From JASBSR01 sp963847575 (GTDB lineage Bacteria > Pseudomonadota > Gammaproteobacteria > SZUA-229), in NCBI GenBank assembly GCA_963847575.1, contig CAWKAL010000028.1:1-54028 (forward strand): DNA of 54,028 nt. Reading direction: 5' to 3'. Below are positions 8,210-17,346 of the stretch, piece after piece; position 1 is the first letter of the stretch, and each line of letters begins with the position of its first letter. The notes beneath the pieces are model-generated. The model worked only from the letters and a program-made list of their open reading frames with translations, did not search any database and was not told where the DNA came from. The translations under genes were made by a program, and so were the position numbers.

Positions 8210-8640
8210 TGAATGTGTACAATTTCACGCTCGACTACCGCCTGGCCGCTGACTGTCATCAACTAGGCGTCCTCGACGGTTCCGAGCTGTTGTTATTGAA
8301 TAATGCCAACTTTCCCTGGTTTATCCTGGTGCCGCACACTGGCCACACCGAGTTTTTCGAGCTCGGCAGGGCCGAGCAGCAGACCCTGCTCGCCAGCATC
8401 AATGCACTCAGCGTATTTATAAAGAACGAGTTCTCCAGCGATAAACTTAACATCGCCACCATCGGCAATATTGTTAAACAGCTGCATATACATATTGTTG
8501 GCAGGGCCCGCGACGATGTTTGCTGGCCGGGCGTGGTCTGGGGAACAAAGCAGCGCGTTGACTATGCGATGTCCGAGGTTGAGCGCATTCGCGCGCTGCT
8601 GACAGATCAACTCGGTGAATCGTTTATTGCCGGCCGATAA
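8209..8640 (+). CDS. HIT family nucleotide-binding protein
   Basis: 143 residues. The motif QLHIHIVGR near residue 95 is the histidine-triad signature, with Gln in place of the first His as in one proteobacterial subgroup. The nucleotide-binding strand NIATIGNIVKQLH leads into it, and NNANFPWFILVPH near residue 33 is the usual early core. Such enzymes hydrolyse nucleotide phosphoramidates or dinucleoside polyphosphates. The frame is open from 8152, but the GTG at 8209 overlaps the previous stop and begins the family-like part (MNVYNFTLDYRL). It is the last gene of the tight cluster. Confidence 0.85.
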   Translation: MNVYNFTLDYRLAADCHQLGVLDGSELLLLNNANFPWFILVPHTGHTEFFELGRAEQQTLLASINALSVFIKNEFSSDKLNIATIGNIVKQLHIHIVGRARDDVCWPGVVWGTKQRVDYAMSEVERIRALLTDQLGESFIAGR

Positions 8641-8720
8641 GCCTGTTGCATCAAAACACCGGCGCATACTACAGAACACTCAACAGCGCTATCTTTACAT
8701 AGCTCTGGTATATTCCTGCC

Positions 8721-10172
8721 ATGCGACTGCATTCACGAAATAAAATCCGGCGAGCCGTGTCACTGGCTCCGGACTACAGCGCCAGGCTGGCACACAGTTT
8801 TGGCCTGAAACTCGGCACTGCCGAAGACTCGCGCCTGCGAGCACTGCATAATAATGACGACGCCCTGGCCTGGCGTATTGCGCTGATTGAGCAGGCCCAG
8901 CACAGCATAGATGCGCAGTATTACAGCTGGCATCTTGATATGACAGGTCTGTTACTGATCGACAGGTTGATTGATGCCGCTGATCGTGGTGTTCGTGTGC
9001 GCATCCTGCTCGATGACATCCATATGTTTGGCCTTGATCGGCAGATTGCTACGCTTAACCGACACGACAACATTGAAGTCCGCCTGTTTAACCCGTTCAC
9101 TTACCGCTCGCGATTCAAATTAATACGCATGCTTGAGTTGTTGTATAACCTCAACCGTCTAAACCATCGTATGCATAACAAGTTACTGGTTGCTGACAAT
9201 CTTGTTGCGATTGCCGGCGGACGAAACATCGGTGATGAATACTTCAACCTGCACGAGTCCTTCCTGTTTCGGGACCTGGATTTAATGCTTGTCGGCAAGT
9301 GCATCGAAGAACTTTCTGACAGTTTTGATGTTTACTGGAACCATCATCACTCATACACAGCGCGGAAAATAATTTCGCTGCGACCAGGTGTGCGTGAACT
9401 CGATCACTTACGCGCACAAATCAAAAAACGTCTGCAGTCGTCGCAAAGCGAAATAAGTGATATTGATCTTCGAAAACAGGGCCTGTTCGATGATGAGCAG
9501 GCCGCGTTACTACCAATAAAGGCCGGCATCGAAATATTTTATGATTCACCAACGATGGATAACACCGGCGGCAAACAGACTATTGATACCCTGTACGAAT
9601 GTCTGCTGCAAACACGTGAGCAAATCATCATCATTAGCGCATACTTTGTACCCGATGAAGCGCTGATTGAAACTATACGTCAGTTGCGGGAAAAAAATAT
9701 TCGTATCGCGGTTTACACCAACTCGCTGGCATCTATCGACGTGACCGTGGCGTTTTCCGGTTACGAACGCTGTCGCCAGCACCTGCTGGAGCTGGGCGTC
9801 GAACTATATGAATATCGCGCATGGACCGACAATCCTCACGCGCTGGATCGCCGCCAGGCATTGCATACCAAGTGCATTGTTTACGATTCCGATAAAGCCT
9901 ATGTTGGCACGCTCAATCTTGACCCGCGCTCGGCATGCCTGAATACCGAGATCGCCCTGCTGATCGACAGCCCTGAACTGGCGATGACGATACGCGATAA
10001 CATCAGTCAGCAGAAAAACACCCGACATTACTGGCGTGTTGAAATGGATCCGACTTCAGGCCCGCGCTGGCACTGTGGCAACACCTGCTTATCGGTCCAG
10101 CCCAGCCGGGGCCGCTGGCAACGTATTAGTAACTGGTTATTCTCTTTTATACCAATTCATCGTCACCTGTAA
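8721..10172 (+). CDS. Phospholipase D superfamily protein, cardiolipin synthase C-like
   Basis: 483 residues with two HKD motifs: H152/K154/D159 in MHNKLLVADNLVAIAGGRNIGDEYFN and H382/K384/D389 in LHTKCIVYDSDKAYVGTLNLDPRS. Two such motifs form one active site in phospholipid transphosphatidylases. Length, the FRDLDLML stretch and the sequence after each motif are closest to ClsC (YmdC) of enteric bacteria, which makes cardiolipin at the inner membrane. There is no clear N-terminal membrane helix, as in ClsC. It lies directly before plsB, supporting a role in phospholipid synthesis. Another phospholipase activity cannot be excluded. Confidence 0.85.
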   Translation: MRLHSRNKIRRAVSLAPDYSARLAHSFGLKLGTAEDSRLRALHNNDDALAWRIALIEQAQHSIDAQYYSWHLDMTGLLLIDRLIDAADRGVRVRILLDDIHMFGLDRQIATLNRHDNIEVRLFNPFTYRSRFKLIRMLELLYNLNRLNHRMHNKLLVADNLVAIAGGRNIGDEYFNLHESFLFRDLDLMLVGKCIEELSDSFDVYWNHHHSYTARKIISLRPGVRELDHLRAQIKKRLQSSQSEISDIDLRKQGLFDDEQAALLPIKAGIEIFYDSPTMDNTGGKQTIDTLYECLLQTREQIIIISAYFVPDEALIETIRQLREKNIRIAVYTNSLASIDVTVAFSGYERCRQHLLELGVELYEYRAWTDNPHALDRRQALHTKCIVYDSDKAYVGTLNLDPRSACLNTEIALLIDSPELAMTIRDNISQQKNTRHYWRVEMDPTSGPRWHCGNTCLSVQPSRGRWQRISNWLFSFIPIHRHL

Positions 10173-10263
10173 CACGCGGCCGCCTGCTAAACTAATGATA
10201 TGAGATCAATGATCACGCGTTTACGGCAACACTGCACATCGGCGACAGGCTAAGGATTCCCGA

Positions 10264-12756
10264 ATGTCTCTCAGGAAATCGATTAACTTTCTCGCGCGCA
10301 AGATACTCTATATGTGGGTACGCTCTGAAGCACTACCCACAGACCTCGAGCAGATTCATCTCGATCTCGACAAACCGGTGATTTATGTATTGCACGCGCG
10401 TGCCTGGTCGAGCCTGCTGGTACTGGAGCACGAATGTAAACGCCTCGGCCTGCCTTCACCGACGAATCGTATTAGCCATGAAGACCTGAGGAACTGGCAC
10501 TCGGTATATACCGTTGCGCCACGGCAGCCGTTCAAGGCCTGGCTGATGAAGCAGCCAAAACGCTCGCGCATGCTGCGCGGTCTGATCGAAAATCTGCGCG
10601 ATAAACCCGATGTCGAAATTCAGTTTGTACCGGTGTCCATATTCTGGGGCCGCCCAGTCGCCAAGCAGAAACACTGGTTGCAGGTGTTGTTCGCCGACTC
10701 CTGGGGCATTGCCGGACGTACGCGCAAGTTCTTCACCATACTATTTCAGGGCAAAAACACGCTGCTGACTTTTTCTGAAGTCATCGCCTACCGCAGCAGT
10801 GCTTACCTGAGTAAAAATACCGATGAAATAATCGACCGGCTGCAATTCAAACTCGCCGAGCGTCTCACTGAAATGAAAACCGCGACTCTTGGCCCGGATA
10901 TTTCACATCGCCGCACCCTGGTGCGCGACCTGCTATTAAAGCCCGCGGTTAAAACCGCGATTGCGCGGCGTGCCGCGGAAGATAATCTTTCCGAATACCA
11001 GGCCAGCCTGCAGGCACGGCGTTATCTGCAGGAGATCGTTGCCGATTGCACCAATGTTACTATCCAGATGCTGCAACGCCTGCTCACCTGGTTCTGGAAC
11101 CGGTTTTATTCGGGCATAGAAGCGACTAACAATGAGCATTTGAATAGCCTCGCGCTCACCCATGAACTGGTATACGTTCCCTGTCATCGCAGCCATATCG
11201 ATTACTTGTTGCTGTCCTATGTGATTTATTACGATGGCCTGTCCATTCCCTATATAGCGGCCGGTAAAAATCTAAACCTGCCGATCATCGGGCCGTTGTT
11301 GCGTGGCGGCGGCGCATTTTTTATACGGCGCAGTTTCAAGGGCAATGAGCTGTACTCAACCGTAATGTTCGAATACATTGCGTCCCTGGTATCACTTGGC
11401 ATGCCGATTGAATATTTTATCGAAGGCGGACGCAGTCGTACCGGGCGATTACTCAAACCAAAACCCGGTATGCTGGCAATGACTATTCGTGGCTTTCTGC
11501 AATACCGTCAACGGCCCGTAGCATTTATTCCTGTCTACATCGGTTATGAGAAACTGCTAGAGAGCAAGGCCTACACCGCCGAACTCAGCGGTGACGATAA
11601 AAAGAGTGAAACTTTTTTTGGCTCGATACGCGCCATGCTGAGCATTCGCGGCAAATACGGCAAGGTGTATGCAAATTTTGCTAAACCGGTATTTCTCAAC
11701 CAGCTACTCGATGCACAACATCCACACTGGGCAACTGAAACATTTGAACAATCGATGCGACCGGACTGGTTACGAAACGTCGTCGCGCAAACTGCTGATG
11801 GCATCATGACGCATATCAACCAGGCGGCCGTGGTCAACCCGGTCAATCTGATCGCCACAATCCTGCTGGCAACATCCAAGCAACATATGGATGAACAGGA
11901 ATTGTGCAGCATGATTACACTTTACAGCTCGCTTATTACCGAGCAGAAATACTCGGATCGTATACTGCTGACAGAACTGGAACCTGAGGAACAAATTATA
12001 CACGCAGAAAAGCTACGCCAGATAAAACGCCGCAAACATGAGCTGGGTGATATTATTTATCTCGATTCAAAACACTCTGTGTCACTCACGTATTACCGCA
12101 ACAATACCATGCACCTGCTGGCGCTGCCTTCGTTAGTTGCCTGTTGTTTTCTCAATATACGCAGCCAGACACGCGAACAGATCCATAGCATGGTGCAGCT
12201 CGCCTACCCATTCATCAAGGCCGAGCTGTATTTACACTGGCCTCAAGATAAGCTGACAGCGACCATTGATTATCTTCTCGATGTAATGGCTGACCAGGAA
12301 CTGCTGCTGAAGAATGAACAACTCGATGTTTTTTCCAGGCCGGGATCAGGATCAGCGCAATACACCCAGTTGAAACTTCTTGCGCGCGTAATTTCGCCAA
12401 CACTCGAAGTATATTACCTGACCCTGGCCCTGCTCTCGCGCACCAGCAAAGAACATATTTCCAAACAGGAACTGGAAAATCAATGCTACCTGATGGCACA
12501 GCGCGTCTCGATGATTTACGAGCTGAACTCACCTGATTTCTTCGACAAAAAACTCATATCGAATTTTATCGACACTCTCATTGATACCGAGTTTTTGCGT
12601 GACGCTGATACCGGCCACCTTAAGTTCGGCGAAGCTTTCCTGCAGGCTGATAAACACGCCCGCCTGCTGCTTAGCAAGGAAATGCGCACCAATATTTTAC
12701 AAATGCTGAAGATAAATCAAAATCAGCGTGTGACAGAGCTCGCTTCTTCAGAGTAA
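10264..12756 (+). CDS. plsB: Glycerol-3-phosphate 1-O-acyltransferase
   Basis: 830 residues, the usual size of PlsB. It transfers an acyl chain to sn-1 of glycerol 3-phosphate at the inner membrane, the first step of phospholipid synthesis. The catalytic HX4D motif is H308-RSHI-D313 in VPCHRSHIDYLLLSYV, within two residues of the E. coli position. The other acyltransferase blocks follow: GGGAFFIRRSF, IEYFIEGGRSRTGR and VAFIPVYIGYEKL. ATG 10264 follows an AAGGA ribosome site at a good distance. It follows the cardiolipin-synthase-like gene and precedes the AsmA-like protein, a lipid-centred cluster. Confidence 0.96.
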   Translation: MSLRKSINFLARKILYMWVRSEALPTDLEQIHLDLDKPVIYVLHARAWSSLLVLEHECKRLGLPSPTNRISHEDLRNWHSVYTVAPRQPFKAWLMKQPKRSRMLRGLIENLRDKPDVEIQFVPVSIFWGRPVAKQKHWLQVLFADSWGIAGRTRKFFTILFQGKNTLLTFSEVIAYRSSAYLSKNTDEIIDRLQFKLAERLTEMKTATLGPDISHRRTLVRDLLLKPAVKTAIARRAAEDNLSEYQASLQARRYLQEIVADCTNVTIQMLQRLLTWFWNRFYSGIEATNNEHLNSLALTHELVYVPCHRSHIDYLLLSYVIYYDGLSIPYIAAGKNLNLPIIGPLLRGGGAFFIRRSFKGNELYSTVMFEYIASLVSLGMPIEYFIEGGRSRTGRLLKPKPGMLAMTIRGFLQYRQRPVAFIPVYIGYEKLLESKAYTAELSGDDKKSETFFGSIRAMLSIRGKYGKVYANFAKPVFLNQLLDAQHPHWATETFEQSMRPDWLRNVVAQTADGIMTHINQAAVVNPVNLIATILLATSKQHMDEQELCSMITLYSSLITEQKYSDRILLTELEPEEQIIHAEKLRQIKRRKHELGDIIYLDSKHSVSLTYYRNNTMHLLALPSLVACCFLNIRSQTREQIHSMVQLAYPFIKAELYLHWPQDKLTATIDYLLDVMADQELLLKNEQLDVFSRPGSGSAQYTQLKLLARVISPTLEVYYLTLALLSRTSKEHISKQELENQCYLMAQRVSMIYELNSPDFFDKKLISNFIDTLIDTEFLRDADTGHLKFGEAFLQADKHARLLLSKEMRTNILQMLKINQNQRVTELASSE

Positions 12757-12791
12757 CATTAGTCTTCGTACCTAAACGTCGTTGACTAGAC

Positions 12792-15440
12792 ATGTCCCTA
12801 CTTGCACGCTTCAATTCACTGCGCATGCGCAGGCCGGTACTAATATACAGCCTGCTATGCCTGATCGTATTCGCTGGCCTGCTCATCGCACTACGCGTTG
12901 CTATCACGCCGATAGCATCATCAGGTACCATCTCATGGTTACATGATCATGGCGTCGAAGCCACCATTGATGACATCGTGCTTGATATCTCAGATGGGAC
13001 ATTTATTCTTCTCGGCCTCGATGGCAAAAATGCCGATGGCAATGGCATTCGCATTGGCAAACTCGAACTCGGCTGGCAATGGAAGGGCCTGAAGGATAAT
13101 CTACTGGTCGTCAATAAAATTGTGCTGGCGGACTTCCATATCGATGCCCTGTTTTACGCTGATGGCCGCATGAACATCGCCGGCCTTAAACTGCCGTTAG
13201 AATCTGATGATGAAACAACGACTGAAAAGCCGGCCACGAATCCAGATCCATTCGACCTGCTATTAACCAGCATTAACCTGGATAATATCAGCACATGCAT
13301 AAAACAGTTTAATACTGACGGTTTCGCCACACTGGACTATTGCACCACGCTTGGCGCACTCGACTGGCAGGGTGATGTTCGCTATACGCTCAATCCACAG
13401 GATACATCAGGTGATTTACCTATAGCTGTTAATGGTGATTTTTCACTGCAAGACCTGCTCGCACAGAATAACCAGCTCTCACGCAAACTGCTCAGTATCG
13501 ACAAGGTGAAACTTACCGGCGTGCAACTGAACGGACTCAAGCACATTAAGTTGCAAAACCTGGCGGTCGATTCATTCGTAGCACTACAACGGCCGCAATC
13601 AAACGAACCCGATAGCGCGCAGACACTGGCTTTTACCAAACTAACCATCGGTGCTACGCAGTTGTCTAATATGCGCGAACTTTCAATTGGTAACATTACG
13701 CTCAATCACACCACAAGTTATTTACTGAAAAATGCTGATGGTAAATTTGACTTTGAGGAATGGATCCCTGCGAGTGAGGCCACGACTGAAAAGCCGGCCA
13801 CGAATCCAGATCCTTTCAGCCTGCAAATTGCCAACATTAAGCTCGATGACATCAACGCCTGCGTAAAACAGTTAAAGCCTGACAATGCTGTCAGGCTCGA
13901 CTATTGCACCACTTTAGGCGCTCTCAACTGGCAGGGCGATATCAGCTATACACAGGACCCGAACAACAGTACTGATGATATTCCGTTAAACGTCAAAGGA
14001 GATCTTTCGTTAAAGGCACTACAGGCACAGAACAAGCAGTTATCACGCAAACTTATCAGCATTGATACTATTAAACTCACTGGTGCCAACGTGTCCGGCC
14101 TCGATGATATCAAGTTAAATCAACTGTCTATAGATACTCTCGCCGCACTGCAACGCTCGCTCGCTGACGGCCCTGATAGCACTCACGTTCTGGCGTTCAG
14201 CAAACTTACTATCGACACCACACATCTGCAAAACTTGCATGAACTTAAAATTGGAAACGTTACACTTGTCGATGGCGCTGGATATTTACAGAAAAACAAA
14301 GATGGAAAATTCGAATTTTCTGAATGGGTTCCGACGAGTGAAGAAACTGAAACCAGGTCAAGCAAAGAAACGCCCGTACACGACAGCCCTGCCACCCGGT
14401 ACGCGCTTGACCAGTTCGATTATACAAGCACCCACACAATCACTTATATTGACAACAGTCTGAAAGAACCTTTTTCAGTCACGATGTCAAAACTTGATCT
14501 CACACTTGGCCCGATTGATAGCAGAACACCGCAAGCACTCACACATATTAAGCTTGCTGCGATCACCGGCAAGCATGCAGAAATAAAACTCGACGCCGAT
14601 ATCAATCCACTCTCTGCAAAACCCGACCTCAACGGCAAGGCCACTATCGCCGGGCTTGACCTGCGTGCACTATCACCACTCACTAAACAATACATTGGCC
14701 ACAGTATCCGCAGTGGACAACTCGACAGTGATATTGCACTCAAGGCCGACAAGGGCATCCTGGACAGCAAACTGACACTCAAACTCAATCAGTTTGAATT
14801 GCGCGCCCTGAACAAAAAAGAAGCCGAAGCACTCGACAGTGAACTCGGTATACCTTTGAACAGCTCGCTGTCTTTACTGCGCGATAAGGATAACCGTATC
14901 AAGCTTGAGATCCCGGTTACCGGTGATATCAACAAACCTGATTTTGATCCTGCTAATGCCATCACCACCGCCACATCAAAAGCGATTTCTACCGCTGTGC
15001 TGTATTACTACACCCCGTTTGGCCTGGTCCTCGCGGCCGATGCGCTGTTTGATCTTGCCACCGCGCTGCGCTTCGACCCGGCAGTATTCGCACCAGGCAA
15101 GTTTCAGCTTGATACTAAAGCGAGCGGACAACTGGACGTAATAAGTAAAATGCTGACGGAACGCCCGGGTGTACACCTGACCTTATGTGGCATCAGCAAC
15201 AAATCCGATACTGAGGCACTTTATCCAGACATAATAAAAACAGCTGCAAAAACAGAATCCAGACAGATTATCCTCGACAACACACAAACACAGGCTTTGT
15301 TAAAACTGGCTGAGCAACGCGGCAACGCGGTCAAGGAATACCTGGTGAATGCAAGGAAAATTGACGCTTCACGTCTGATCGTATGCGAGCCCGCGTATCA
15401 GGAAAATGCAGATAGCGCCAGAGTTGAGATCAGGATTTAA
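12792..15440 (+). CDS. DUF748 / AsmA-like envelope protein with internal tandem duplication
   Basis: 882 residues. One N-terminal transmembrane helix (about 16-37, VLIYSLLCLIVFAGLLIAL) anchors a large periplasmic domain. The pattern of repeated beta-rich segments, the LDLTLGPIDSRTPQALTHIKLAAITG region and the FELRALNKKEAEALDSELGIPLNSSLSLLRD region are typical of DUF748 proteins, in the AsmA-like clan whose members move phospholipid towards the outer membrane. The C-terminal 100 residues (LTLCGISNKSD to EIRI) resemble an OmpA-like peptidoglycan-binding domain. Residues from about 143 to 518 are two copies of one unit, giving a longer protein than usual. Position after plsB suggests a lipid-related role; this is inference. 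Confidence 0.75.
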   Translation: MSLLARFNSLRMRRPVLIYSLLCLIVFAGLLIALRVAITPIASSGTISWLHDHGVEATIDDIVLDISDGTFILLGLDGKNADGNGIRIGKLELGWQWKGLKDNLLVVNKIVLADFHIDALFYADGRMNIAGLKLPLESDDETTTEKPATNPDPFDLLLTSINLDNISTCIKQFNTDGFATLDYCTTLGALDWQGDVRYTLNPQDTSGDLPIAVNGDFSLQDLLAQNNQLSRKLLSIDKVKLTGVQLNGLKHIKLQNLAVDSFVALQRPQSNEPDSAQTLAFTKLTIGATQLSNMRELSIGNITLNHTTSYLLKNADGKFDFEEWIPASEATTEKPATNPDPFSLQIANIKLDDINACVKQLKPDNAVRLDYCTTLGALNWQGDISYTQDPNNSTDDIPLNVKGDLSLKALQAQNKQLSRKLISIDTIKLTGANVSGLDDIKLNQLSIDTLAALQRSLADGPDSTHVLAFSKLTIDTTHLQNLHELKIGNVTLVDGAGYLQKNKDGKFEFSEWVPTSEETETRSSKETPVHDSPATRYALDQFDYTSTHTITYIDNSLKEPFSVTMSKLDLTLGPIDSRTPQALTHIKLAAITGKHAEIKLDADINPLSAKPDLNGKATIAGLDLRALSPLTKQYIGHSIRSGQLDSDIALKADKGILDSKLTLKLNQFELRALNKKEAEALDSELGIPLNSSLSLLRDKDNRIKLEIPVTGDINKPDFDPANAITTATSKAISTAVLYYYTPFGLVLAADALFDLATALRFDPAVFAPGKFQLDTKASGQLDVISKMLTERPGVHLTLCGISNKSDTEALYPDIIKTAAKTESRQIILDNTQTQALLKLAEQRGNAVKEYLVNARKIDASRLIVCEPAYQENADSARVEIRI
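13218..14345 (+). repeat. In-gene tandem duplication, two 564-base units
   Basis: Unit one starts at 13218 and unit two at 13782, exactly 188 codons apart. The first 32 bases of each unit (coding TTEKPATNPDPF) are identical at DNA level, while the rest has diverged, for example LDYCTTLGALDWQGD against LDYCTTLGALNWQGD. The units therefore duplicated in frame some time ago, and the identical edge has been preserved or homogenised. Each unit contains two cysteines, one in each half of a conserved pair (about 45 bases apart). Confidence 0.85.
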
Positions 15441-15456
15441 GTGTTATCAATGCACT

Positions 15457-15678
15457 ATGGATAAGAAACAATATCATCTGCGTAATGCCTTGATATTTCT
15501 AGTCCTGTGGATTGGCGCTTTTATCCTTGAAATTTACCTGATGAACGATCTGGCACTTGAATCTACAGCAACAGCGCATGCCCTGCTGGAAAACAGTAAC
15601 CTGCTAATACTGCTTGTCGCTAGTGTATTTTTACTCGCCTTATGCTTACGCAGTTTTATGCTGTACCTGAGAAAATAG
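15457..15678 (+). CDS. Small two-helix membrane protein, unknown
   Basis: 73 residues, with hydrophobic helices at about 9-27 (NALIFLVLWIGAFILEIYL) and 46-66 (LLILLVASVFLLALCLRSF). The frame opens upstream inside the DUF748 gene, but ATG 15457, 17 bases after that stop, gives a compact membrane protein starting MDKKQYHLRN. No family recognised. Co-transcription with the lipid cluster is likely from spacing. Confidence 0.5.
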   Translation: MDKKQYHLRNALIFLVLWIGAFILEIYLMNDLALESTATAHALLENSNLLILLVASVFLLALCLRSFMLYLRK

Positions 15679-15750
15679 CATCACTCAGTAATGCATTCCG
15701 CTGTTGGCGAGTGCTGTATTCTAATCCCGGTGTTTCTGTAAGTACTCATT

Positions 15751-15936
15751 TTATTCCCTGAATCCCGCCTGCTTTGTTTTGCTGCGCTTCTCCACATTGG
15801 CCAGAATTTCAAGCTTGCGCTCGGCTGACGCGCTGCCCCATTCAATAACTTCATCCACGCTGCGTGAACAACCCAGGCAAATATCATCCCTGTCCAGGCA
15901 ACAGTTGCGCACACAGGGTGAGGGTATTTCTTTCAT
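15751..15936 (-). CDS. DUF1289 family small cysteine-rich protein
   Basis: 61 residues with the family pattern PSPCVRNCCLDRDDICLGCSRSVDEVIEW: four or five cysteines spaced to bind a metal or an Fe-S cluster, then the EIxxW-type ending and a basic tail. Such proteins occur widely in Proteobacteria and have no settled function. ATG 15936 gives the standard start MKEIPSPC. It is the last gene of the minus-strand block and is separated from the TRAP binding protein by a long hairpin repeat. Confidence 0.85.
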   Translation of the reverse strand: MKEIPSPCVRNCCLDRDDICLGCSRSVDEVIEWGSASAERKLEILANVEKRSKTKQAGFRE

Positions 15937-15951
15937 CCTGAATATTTTAAG

Positions 15952-16056
15952 GGCGCAACCGCAGAGGCGCAGAGTACGCAGAGAAAATAATTCTTGTCAA
16001 AACCTCTTATAAACATAATTTCTTCTCTGCGTACTCTGCGCCTCTGCGGTTGCGCC
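15952..16056. repeat. Hairpin repeat, family A copy 1
   Basis: A perfect 34-base inverted repeat: left arm 15952-15985, right arm 16023-16056, with a 37-base loop. The arm reads GGCGCAACCGCAGAGGCGCA onward, ending TACGCAGAGAA. It fills the gap between the TRAP binding-protein stop and the DUF1289 start. The same arms recur at 17209-17313. Similar CGCAGAG-rich palindromes occur in many environmental genomes. Confidence 0.9.
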
Positions 16057-16063
16057 TTATGTT

Positions 16064-17140
16064 TTATCTTATGTTGTAATAAATGCGTTCTGATATATCG
16101 TGCCAGGCCCTGACCTGCTTGCTGAATTTTTTGTAGGATGCATATATCTTTTTCGCTGCGTCATTTTTACCGGCGAGTTCTGCAACGACGTCTTCTGACA
16201 ACTGCTTTAATTTTTCCAGTACATCATCCGGAAGTTTGCGCACATCGACTTTGTGCTTGTTGACCAGGGTATCGAGCGCTGACTGGTTCTTGGCGGTGAA
16301 TTCCATCACCATCTCCTGGTTGACGATTTTGCAGGCGTTTTTGACGATGCTTTGCAGGTCCTTGTCCAGCGCCTTGAATGCTTTTTCGTTTATGACTGCT
16401 TCCAGTGTGGTACCGGGCTCGTGCCAGCCGGGATAATAATAATACTTTGCTGCCTTGTGCAGGCCGAAGGCCAGGTCGTTGTAAGGCCCGACCCACTCGG
16501 TCGCATCGATCGCCCCGGTTTTTAGCGAGGTGAATAATTCACCGCCGGGCAGGTTGACCGGTGTACCGCCGGCGCGCTTCAGGACTTCACCACCGAGGCC
16601 GGGAATGCGCATTTTCAGGCCCTTCAAATCTTCGACGCTGTTGATCTCTTTATTGAACCAGCCTGCCATCTGTACCGTGGTATTACCCGCCGCCGCAGGT
16701 ATCACGCCAAACGGCCTGTAGGTTTCTTCCCACAGCTCCATGCCGCCGCCGTGGTAAAGCCATGCGGTCATTTCGGTAGCATTCATACCAAATGGCACGG
16801 TGGAAAAAAACTGTGCTTCTTCGATTTTGCCTTTCCAGTAATACGCCGCGCCGTGGCCCATCTCGGCAGTACCGCGTGAGACCGCATCGAACACTTCAAA
16901 AGCAGGTATTAGTTCACTTGCACCGTAAACCTTCACCTCGATACGGCCACCGGACATTTCAGTAATCAGCTCTGCGAGCTGGTTGGCGCCGGTCCCGAGC
17001 ACCGGGAAATTCTTCGGCCAGGTAGTGACCATTTTCCACTTATGCTCAGCTTTTTTTGCACTGGCAACCACGGGTGCCGCGGCACTGCCTGCGGCCAGCG
17101 AACCGATGGTAGTAGTCTTAATAAAGTCACGACGTTTCAT
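16064..17140 (-). CDS. TRAP transporter substrate-binding protein (DctP family, TakP-like), Tat-exported
   Basis: 358 residues. The N-terminus MKRRDFIKTTTIGSLAAGSAAAP is a twin-arginine signal with cleavage near VASA, so a periplasmic protein is expected. Conserved stretches WPKNFPVLGTGANQLAELI, YYWKGK, LYHGGGMELW, NTTVQMAGWFNKEI, LKGLKMRIPGLGGEVLKRAGG and GAIDATEWVGPYND followed by YYYYPGWHEPG closely match the TakP group, which binds 2-oxo acids such as pyruvate. The two TRAP membrane subunits (small DctQ and large DctM) are not adjacent, so it is an orphan here. It is bracketed on both sides by the same hairpin repeat. Confidence 0.9.
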   Translation of the reverse strand: MKRRDFIKTTTIGSLAAGSAAAPVVASAKKAEHKWKMVTTWPKNFPVLGTGANQLAELITEMSGGRIEVKVYGASELIPAFEVFDAVSRGTAEMGHGAAYYWKGKIEEAQFFSTVPFGMNATEMTAWLYHGGGMELWEETYRPFGVIPAAAGNTTVQMAGWFNKEINSVEDLKGLKMRIPGLGGEVLKRAGGTPVNLPGGELFTSLKTGAIDATEWVGPYNDLAFGLHKAAKYYYYPGWHEPGTTLEAVINEKAFKALDKDLQSIVKNACKIVNQEMVMEFTAKNQSALDTLVNKHKVDVRKLPDDVLEKLKQLSEDVVAELAGKNDAAKKIYASYKKFSKQVRAWHDISERIYYNIR

Positions 17141-17208
17141 AATATTTAACCCATAAAGAAATAATATTTGCCACAGTGATCACAGTGCTTAAGAATCAAA
17201 ACCCATAA

Positions 17209-17313
17209 GCGCAACCGCAGAGGCGCAGAGTACGCAGAGAAAACAATTGTTGGTAAAAAACTTTAATACATATAAAGATCTTCTCTGCGTACTCTGCGCC
17301 TCTGCGGTTGCGC
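17209..17313. repeat. Hairpin repeat, family A copy 2
   Basis: Perfect 33-base inverted repeat, arms 17209-17241 and 17281-17313, loop 39 bases. Arms are identical to copy 1 from GCGCAACCGC to CAGAGAA; the loops differ. It sits between the uvrD stop and the start of the TRAP binding-protein gene, so a strong RNA hairpin would lie in that transcript's leader. Confidence 0.9.
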
Positions 17314-17346
17314 CTTTAATCTTTAGATTTGCGCAAGTTACAGGCT

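Noticed and set aside
15952..17313. CRISPR-like repeats
   Set aside because: Only two copies 1.2 kb apart, each an inverted repeat with a gene between them; no regular spacing and no cas genes.
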